Part shown: positions 5,769 through 10,943 of the stretch, piece after piece
Numbering within the stretch: the first letter of the stretch is position 1
How the letters are laid out: each line of letters opens with the position of its first letter
Assembly (NCBI GenBank): GCA_018648945.1
Contig: JABGQJ010000213.1
Location: 1 to 10,943 of the forward strand
Direction: 5' to 3'
Origin: Victivallales bacterium
GTDB lineage: Bacteria; Verrucomicrobiota; Lentisphaeria; Oligosphaerales; Lenti-02
DNA: 10,943 nt
Notes under the pieces: generated by a model
Database searches by the model: none
Seen by the model: only the letters and a program-made list of their open reading frames with translations
What the model was told of the DNA's origin: nothing
Made by a program: the position numbers and the translations under genes

Positions 5769-8114
5769 ATGAAGTGGCTCCTTGCCCTATCGCTTACCGT
5801 CTCCGTCGCGGCCCAGGGAAACGAGCTCGCCCATGGCGGCTTCGAGGATGGTGCGGGGCCTCTGCCAACTGGTTGGCAGGCGCATGTGGGGGCACCGGAG
5901 CGCGACGCGACAGTCGCCCATGGCGGCACGCGCAGTGTGAAGCTGGTTTCCGCTGGTCCAGAGAGCGGGGCCGGGCTGGTGCAGGTGATCGAGTACGAGA
6001 AGCCGGACCAGCGCCCGATCATCATCGGCGGCTGGAGCAAGGCCATCGGGGTGGGGTCGGGCGGCGATTTCTCGGTGTACCTGGATGTATTCTATGCGGA
6101 CGACACGCCGTGGTGGGCGAAGACCGCGACCTGGCCGCGCGGCTCGCACGACTGGGCGTATGCCGCCAATGTCTTCTGGCCAGCCAAGCCGGTGAAGAAG
6201 ATCGAGGTATATGTGCTGCTCCGCCGCTGCCAGGGCACGGCCTGGGTGGATGACATCTTCCTGGAACGTGGTGGCCTGCATGTCACCAATCTTCAGCTCC
6301 GTCGCGAGTTCCCCCGCAACCGGGATCAGGTCGATGTGGCGGCAACGCTGAGCGAGAAGGCCAACTGGCAGGCGGAGCTGACGACGAAGTCGGGCACCCT
6401 CGTCGGCAAGGCGGCCGGCAGCGGCACGGCCTGTCACCTGAAAGGGAAGGTCTCGGACGGCGCCGCCAACCTCATCGTCCGGATCACCGGCCGCACGGAG
6501 AAGGGACTGACGACGGACTTCTCGTCCCCGGCTGCGCTGCCGGCTCTCCCCGAAAACCCGGTGAAGCAGGGGTTCCGGGCATGGACCGCGACTGGCATGG
6601 AGAAGGTGCTCCCTGGCGCCCTGCCACCCACGCCTGCCCAACCACTCCGCATCTCCCTCCAGCTGGCCCGTGGCGAACACGAGGGAGCACAACTGGCCCT
6701 CAAGTCGGCGGACGCCCTGTCCCTGCGCAATGTCCGCGTCGAGATTGCGCCTCTGGTCGGCCCGGATGGCAAACCAGGCGGAACCGTGAGCCTAACCCCT
6801 CTGGTGGTGGGCTATGTGCGGGTGGACACCTCTGCCGGGCACCCCGCCTTTGGCGGCGAACCGGGATGGTTCCCTGATCCCCTGCTGCCCAGTCGCCCTG
6901 TGGATGTGGCTGGTGGCTGTACCCAGGCCTTCTGGCTCGATGCCCACGCCCTGCCCGAAGCGGCTCCCGGCGTCCATAAGACCACCGTCCGCCTGCTTGC
7001 AGATGGCCAGCCTACCACGCTGGTTCCCGTCACCCTCCGCGTCCGCTCCTTCCGTCTGCCGCAGACACCCGGCATGAAGACGGCCTTCTGCATCATGGAT
7101 GGCTTCCTGCGCAAGACCTATGGCGAACTCAGCCCGGCCCTTCGCCGCCAGGCGCTGGACATCATGCTCGACCATCGGCTGAATCCCGACGATATCTCCC
7201 GCTACGATCCGCCACGCACTGGGGATCTGGTCTACGCCAACACGCGTGGGCTGAACGCCTTCAACATCCTGAACATTGTCCCCCGCCCCAAGGGCGACCC
7301 AAGCTGGGTCTGCTACTCGGGCAAGGACGCCTACAACGCGAAATTCACGAAGGAATTCATCAAGCGCGCCGAACCCATCGTGGCCGAACTGCGCAAACAT
7401 GGCCTTGCGGACAAGGCCTACTTCTACGGTTTCGACGAACGCCGCGAGGACTACGACGAAGCCATCCGCGCCATCTGCAAGGCGCTCAAGGAGCGCTTCC
7501 CGGAGGTCAAGACCTTCACCACCGCCACCTACATCTTCGACAAGCGCCGCAAGGTCCCGCTCGACTTCCAGGACTACATGGACTGGTACTGCCCCCTCAC
7601 CCCCAAGTACGATCTGGAGCTGGCCGACCGCTTGCGCGCGGTGGGCAAGGAGGTCTGGTGGTACGTCTGCTGCGGCCCCCAATACCCCCATGCCAACTTC
7701 GCCGCTGTGGACTACCCCACCATCGAGGGGCGCATCCTCTCCTGGCTCACCTACCGCTACCGGTCCGACGGTCTGCTCTACTGGCACGTGAACTACTGGG
7801 CCAACAATCCCATCATCCGCGACTGGAGCGACCCGTACCTGGAGGACTGGAAGCTGCCGTGCATCGCCCGCATGACCGGCGATGGCGTCCTCGTCTACCC
7901 CTTGGCGGATGGTCTTGCCTCCTCCGTGCGTCTGGAGGCCGTCCGCGATGGCAGCGAGGACTACGATCTCCTGGCTGCGGTGGCCAACAAACACGGTGCC
8001 AACCGCGCCAACGCACTGGCCCAACGGCTGGTGCGCGACATGACCGACTTCACTCGCAACCCCCAGGAACTCGAACAGGTCCGCAGCGAACTGTTCGACG
8101 CCCTCGAAGAGTAG
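5769..8114 (+). CDS. Secreted DUF4091 / GH123-like glycoside hydrolase-type protein
   Basis: The protein has 781 residues. Residues 1-15 are a signal peptide (MKWLLALSLTVSVAA, then QG). Residues 18-165 look like a carbohydrate-binding jelly roll, from HGGFEDG to AWVDDIFLERG, rich in Trp. Residues about 168-260 are an Ig-like sandwich. Residues about 290-430 match the N-terminal sandwich of the GH123/DUF4091 group (ARGEHEGAQLAL, WFPDPLLP). From 436 a TIM-barrel-like domain carries YFYGFDE with adjacent Asp556-Glu557, the position of the Asp-Glu pair used by GH123 N-acetyl-galactosaminidases in substrate-assisted catalysis. The C-terminal signature GDGVLVYP and RLEAVRDGSEDYDLL (about 720-735) is typical of DUF4091. 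It is probably a periplasmic or extracellular glycosidase; GalNAc specificity is inference. It is divergent from the dockerin gene and followed 22 bases later by a transporter gene. Confidence 0.9.
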   Translation: MKWLLALSLTVSVAAQGNELAHGGFEDGAGPLPTGWQAHVGAPERDATVAHGGTRSVKLVSAGPESGAGLVQVIEYEKPDQRPIIIGGWSKAIGVGSGGDFSVYLDVFYADDTPWWAKTATWPRGSHDWAYAANVFWPAKPVKKIEVYVLLRRCQGTAWVDDIFLERGGLHVTNLQLRREFPRNRDQVDVAATLSEKANWQAELTTKSGTLVGKAAGSGTACHLKGKVSDGAANLIVRITGRTEKGLTTDFSSPAALPALPENPVKQGFRAWTATGMEKVLPGALPPTPAQPLRISLQLARGEHEGAQLALKSADALSLRNVRVEIAPLVGPDGKPGGTVSLTPLVVGYVRVDTSAGHPAFGGEPGWFPDPLLPSRPVDVAGGCTQAFWLDAHALPEAAPGVHKTTVRLLADGQPTTLVPVTLRVRSFRLPQTPGMKTAFCIMDGFLRKTYGELSPALRRQALDIMLDHRLNPDDISRYDPPRTGDLVYANTRGLNAFNILNIVPRPKGDPSWVCYSGKDAYNAKFTKEFIKRAEPIVAELRKHGLADKAYFYGFDERREDYDEAIRAICKALKERFPEVKTFTTATYIFDKRRKVPLDFQDYMDWYCPLTPKYDLELADRLRAVGKEVWWYVCCGPQYPHANFAAVDYPTIEGRILSWLTYRYRSDGLLYWHVNYWANNPIIRDWSDPYLEDWKLPCIARMTGDGVLVYPLADGLASSVRLEAVRDGSEDYDLLAAVANKHGANRANALAQRLVRDMTDFTRNPQELEQVRSELFDALEE

Positions 8115-8136
8115 CCATCCCGAAGGACAAATCCAC

Positions 8137-9003
8137 TTGGTTTACCGCATACTTCTCCTCATCATCGGCGTCTGGGCCTGTTCCACGGCGGTACTCTTCA
8201 TCAAGGCCAGCACCATGGATTCCGTGCTGCTGGCCGGGGTGCGGCAGCTCATCGCAGCGCTCATCCTGCTCCCCGTCTTCCTGCGGGAGTACCGGCGGCA
8301 TCGCGAGACGTACTCGCTGCGCCAGATGACCGCCACCATCTTGCCCGGCATCATTCTTGGCATCCACTTCATCTCCTGGATCATCGGGGCTCGCATGGTC
8401 AATGCGGCCAATGCCAGCCTGATTGTGAACCTCGTCCCGGTGAGCATGCCGTTCTTCCTCTATGCCATGTTCCGCGAACACCCGACCAAGGGCGAGTGGC
8501 ACGGCACGGTCTTGGCCATGGCTGGTCTGTTGCTGCTGAGCGGAGCGGACCTCAGCCTCGACGCGAAGTTCTTTCGAGGGGATGTGATTTGCTTCGTCTC
8601 CATGCTCTTTTTCTGCTTCTACCTGGCGCTAGGACGGCGCAACCGGCACGTGCCGAGCCTGTGGCTCTACGTGGTGCCGCTGTACGCGGTGGGTGGGCTG
8701 TTCTGCGTGCTTGCCTCCCTGCCCTTCCACAACCCGATCCACGCCTACCCGACGAAGGAGATCTGGTTGGTCCTGGGCCTGGGGATCATCCCCACTGTCA
8801 TTGGGCACTCGATCCTGAATGTGTCCATGCAACGGTTGCCAGGGCAACTGGTCAGCGTGATCAACATGGGCCAGTTCATCTTCGCGGGCACCATGGCCTA
8901 CTTCCTCCTGCACGAGGTGCCCGCCCCGATGTTCTACGTGGCCAGTGCGTTGCTGGTCACCGGCAGCCTGCTTGCCCTGCGTAGCCACCGGAAGACGAGC
9001 TAA
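8137..9003 (+). CDS. EamA/DMT-family transporter, ten transmembrane helices
   Basis: The protein has 288 residues with about ten hydrophobic segments in two halves: near 4-24, 29-49, 64-85, 90-111, 118-137, 146-166, 172-193, 205-225, 235-254 and 261-282. This is the double EamA repeat of the drug/metabolite transporter superfamily. The motif VWACSTAVLFIKAS in helix 1 and the last-helix pattern HEVPAPMFYVASALLVTGSLLAL are typical. The start is TTG, with AAGGA 9 bases upstream; the next ATG (8215) would delete helix 1, so TTG is preferred. It lies 22 bases after the DUF4091 stop and is probably co-transcribed. Family members move small metabolites, amino acids, nucleotide sugars or sugars. The substrate cannot be read from sequence; a link to the upstream glycosidase-like protein is inference. 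It overlaps the convergent glycyl radical enzyme gene by 4 bases. Confidence 0.92.
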   Translation: MVYRILLLIIGVWACSTAVLFIKASTMDSVLLAGVRQLIAALILLPVFLREYRRHRETYSLRQMTATILPGIILGIHFISWIIGARMVNAANASLIVNLVPVSMPFFLYAMFREHPTKGEWHGTVLAMAGLLLLSGADLSLDAKFFRGDVICFVSMLFFCFYLALGRRNRHVPSLWLYVVPLYAVGGLFCVLASLPFHNPIHAYPTKEIWLVLGLGIIPTVIGHSILNVSMQRLPGQLVSVINMGQFIFAGTMAYFLLHEVPAPMFYVASALLVTGSLLALRSHRKTS

Positions 9004-10943
9004 CCAGCCATCTCTTCCCGGCGGATGATCTCGTTCTGCGCGCCCTCGCTCATGTCCACGAAGGCGGCGCTATAGCCGGTGATGCGGACCATGAGGTCGC
9101 GGTACTCAGTGGGCTTGGCCTGGGCCGCGCGCAAGGTGTCCACATCCACCATGGATACCTGCACCTGCAAGCCGCCCTCCTGGAAGTAGGTCTGCACCAG
9201 AGCCGCCAGTCGCTCGACGCCGGCGTCGCCCTGGAACACGGCGGGCTGCAAGCGCACATTCAGCGCCCCGGAGTGGCACTGGTCGAAGGGCAGCTTGGCC
9301 AGGGAATGGAACATGGCGGTGATCCCGGCTTTACTCGCCCCCACGCTGGGCGAGCTGTTCTCGCTGACCGGTGCCCCAGCCCGTCGGCCATCCGGCGTGG
9401 CCCCGGTCTGCTTGCCCATGCGAAGATGCTGCATGTCGGTCTCGACACAGCGGAACAGCTTGCCATGCACCGGGGCGAACAGACTCTCGGTCTCGTCCAG
9501 CACCGCGTGCATGCCCGCCATCAAGCGCACGGCATGGCGATCCGCCCGCTCATCGCCGCACCCGAACTTGGGCGCGTTCTGGCAGGCGGCAAGGAGGGGG
9601 CCATGATCCGCGAAATCCACCAGCAACGCCGCCCGCACCTCCTGCCAGGAGAACAACTTCCGGACGAATACCACATCCTCGATGGCGGCCAGTGAATCCG
9701 CAACCGTGCTGAACCCCGAGAAGGTGGTGATGAAGGTTGCGTGCATCACTCCCCCACAGTGCTTGGCCCGGCCGCGCGCCAGTGGACCGCTCAGGAAGAG
9801 ATCATCCACAGCCAAGGGGGTACTCGGCTGGGCACAGCGCTTCCGGAACGCCTCGGCCACGGCCGTGAACTCCCGGTTGGCATGGGCCCGGTAGACGTCC
9901 TGGAACGCCCCGTGGACTGTGTCCATGTCCGGCGCATCCTCCAGCGCCGCCAGCGCCTCAAGGAAGGTCCCGGGCACGGAGTGCCAGAAGGTCCCCTGGG
10001 AGCATTGCGAGGGAGGCACGTCCGGCCAGTTGCAGCCGTGCATAGTGTATTCCACCGCCTCTGCCGGCGAGAAGCCAGCCCGCTCCATCGCGGGGATTAC
10101 GCAGAGGTCGTTGTAGACCATCATACTGGCATTGTCCCGCAGCTTCTGGCAGACCAGGCGCCAGGTGCGGGGGGAGAGACTCGGGTGGTAGCGGACCACC
10201 ACGTACGGGTTCTCGAACCGGGGCACGATCCGCTCGAGGAACAGGTCGGTCAGCGCCGAGAAGTCGGGACGATCGAGGCCACGCATGCCGCCCAGAATTA
10301 CATATTGCGGGGCGTCGTAGCACAGATTGCGTTCCCAACCGGTGCAGGCCCCGCCGCCCCCACTCATCTGGTGCTCTCCCCGACCGAGGATCAAATTGTT
10401 CTTGCAGTAGAAGTCTTCAATCAGATCTCCGGCTAACTCGCGGCTCAGGAGCCCTGCCTTCAAATCCCGTTCGTAGAAAGGAAAGAGCCACTGATCCAGC
10501 CGCCCGAAGGTCAGCGTCGCGTTCGTCGCGCACATGGTCACGTACACGTGCCCCACCAGCCAGACCAACTGCAGGGCTTCGCGAAAACTCTCGGGCGCAC
10601 GGCTGCCCAGCGCATCCACAACCGCTGCCGCTTCGGACAGCCCAGCATCCCGAGCTGCTTGGGCGTAACGGGTGGCATAGGTCTGGAAAGCCAGCGCCAC
10701 ATCCGCCATACTTTGCAGGAACTCGCGTTGCCCAGCTTGGCACTCGTTCAGTCGCTGCGTCGCTGCCTCGCAGAGCCCCGGCAATCCCAACCGCAGCAGA
10801 CGCTCCCAGTCCAGCGTCTCGTGCCCGCCATCGGTCATGCAGGGCGGACGCGACCCCATGGCCTGCAAGGTCTCGCGAAAATACGCCTCGCCCGCTTCGT
10901 CGGGAACATCCTCGCGGATCCTCCCCAGCAACAGATCGTGCGG
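9000..10943 (-). CDS. Glycyl radical enzyme, pyruvate formate-lyase family (N-terminus beyond window)
   Basis: The frame is open to the right edge; the TTG at 10931 is not a convincing start because PHDLL is encoded before it. About 647 residues are present, against roughly 750-850 in the family, so about 100-200 N-terminal residues are missing. Conserved pieces, numbered from the TTG: GRLDQWLFPFYERDL, MVYNDL, the cysteine loop HGCNWP with candidate thiyl Cys300, TPDGRRAGAPVSEN, and the C-terminal glycyl radical motif RITGYSAAFV with Gly619 (codon 9077-9075), 25 residues from the end. The radical is installed on this Gly by a radical-SAM activase, which is not in the window. Eliminase-type relatives (glycerol or diol dehydratase, choline lyase) have GCxE and pyruvate formate-lyase has Cys-Cys; this protein has neither. 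The family is cytoplasmic and oxygen-sensitive. The reaction is unknown. Confidence 0.93.
   Translation of the reverse strand, partial: PHDLLLGRIREDVPDEAGEAYFRETLQAMGSRPPCMTDGGHETLDWERLLRLGLPGLCEAATQRLNECQAGQREFLQSMADVALAFQTYATRYAQAARDAGLSEAAAVVDALGSRAPESFREALQLVWLVGHVYVTMCATNATLTFGRLDQWLFPFYERDLKAGLLSRELAGDLIEDFYCKNNLILGRGEHQMSGGGGACTGWERNLCYDAPQYVILGGMRGLDRPDFSALTDLFLERIVPRFENPYVVVRYHPSLSPRTWRLVCQKLRDNASMMVYNDLCVIPAMERAGFSPAEAVEYTMHGCNWPDVPPSQCSQGTFWHSVPGTFLEALAALEDAPDMDTVHGAFQDVYRAHANREFTAVAEAFRKRCAQPSTPLAVDDLFLSGPLARGRAKHCGGVMHATFITTFSGFSTVADSLAAIEDVVFVRKLFSWQEVRAALLVDFADHGPLLAACQNAPKFGCGDERADRHAVRLMAGMHAVLDETESLFAPVHGKLFRCVETDMQHLRMGKQTGATPDGRRAGAPVSENSSPSVGASKAGITAMFHSLAKLPFDQCHSGALNVRLQPAVFQGDAGVERLAALVQTYFQEGGLQVQVSMVDVDTLRAAQAKPTEYRDLMVRITGYSAAFVDMSEGAQNEIIRREEMAG
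9045..9086 (-). other. Glycyl radical motif
   Basis: The sequence R-I-T-G-Y-S-A-A-F-V followed by D-M-S matches the R-V-x-G-Y-S-A-x-F family signature. Gly619 is encoded at 9077-9075. The following Q-N-E-I-I-R-R agrees with the usual Q-x-E-I-I-x-R tail. It is a full-length, undamaged C-terminus. Confidence 0.92.
10029..10040 (-). other. Cysteine-loop site of the glycyl radical enzyme
   Basis: The codons read H-G-C-N on the minus strand, with Cys encoded at 10034-10032 and followed by Asn then Trp. By position after MVYND and before the conserved C-terminal blocks, this is the thiyl-radical cysteine. The residue two after the Cys, Glu in many dehydratases and lyases of the family, is Trp here. 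Confidence 0.75.

Noticed and set aside
6792..8024. Minus-strand 410-codon open frame
   Set aside because: It lies opposite the DUF4091 domain, which has strong family motifs on the plus strand. The product is low-complexity and matches nothing I recognise.
10929..10931. TTG as the start of the glycyl radical enzyme
   Set aside because: The frame continues to the window edge, the protein would be far shorter than the family, and the region before the TTG still encodes protein. The gene is simply cut by the window.

Overview
The window is GC-rich bacterial DNA with four protein-coding genes and no RNA genes, CRISPR arrays or insertion sequences that I can see. The gene set is a secreted dockerin protein built of beta-propellers and InlB-type B-repeats, a secreted DUF4091/GH123-like protein, an EamA transporter and a glycyl radical enzyme. 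This combination fits a polysaccharide-degrading, at least facultatively anaerobic bacterium of the Planctomycetota/Lentisphaerota/Verrucomicrobiota group or nearby lineages such as Hydrogenedentota or Sumerlaeota. That placement is inference from gene content only.

Layout. Positions 1-5558 (minus strand) hold the N-terminal 1852 codons of one very large secreted protein whose C-terminus lies beyond the left edge. I translated the whole frame by hand and found no stop. In order it carries a signal peptide, Asp-box repeats, one B-repeat, a kelch-like propeller, a sialidase-like repeat region, a small beta-sandwich, three more B-repeats, a complete two-loop type I dockerin, and the start of a further C-terminal domain. 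Positions 5559-5768 are a divergent intergenic region with a good sigma70-type promoter (TTGCCA-17-TATGAT) reading into the minus-strand gene. It also holds a direct repeat of 20 bp period overlapping the -35, and a Shine-Dalgarno site that fixes the start of the rightward gene. Positions 5769-8114 (plus) encode a secreted glycoside-hydrolase-like DUF4091 protein. At 8137-9003 (plus), 22 bases further on, is a ten-helix EamA/DMT transporter starting with TTG. Positions 9000-10943 (minus) encode the C-terminal 647 or so residues of a glycyl radical enzyme, convergent with the transporter and overlapping it by 4 bases; its N-terminus lies beyond the right edge.

How they may work together. The two secreted proteins share a divergent promoter region and could act on extracellular carbohydrate or glycoprotein. 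The dockerin implies docking to a cohesin-bearing partner that is not in this window. The transporter is probably co-transcribed with the DUF4091 gene. The glycyl radical enzyme is cytoplasmic and anaerobic by family, and could act downstream on a released sugar derivative or polyol, but nothing here proves a shared pathway. The two most interesting points are the multi-propeller protein with an internal dockerin, and the unusual cysteine-loop sequence of the glycyl radical enzyme (Gly-Cys-Asn-Trp instead of Gly-Cys-x-Glu).
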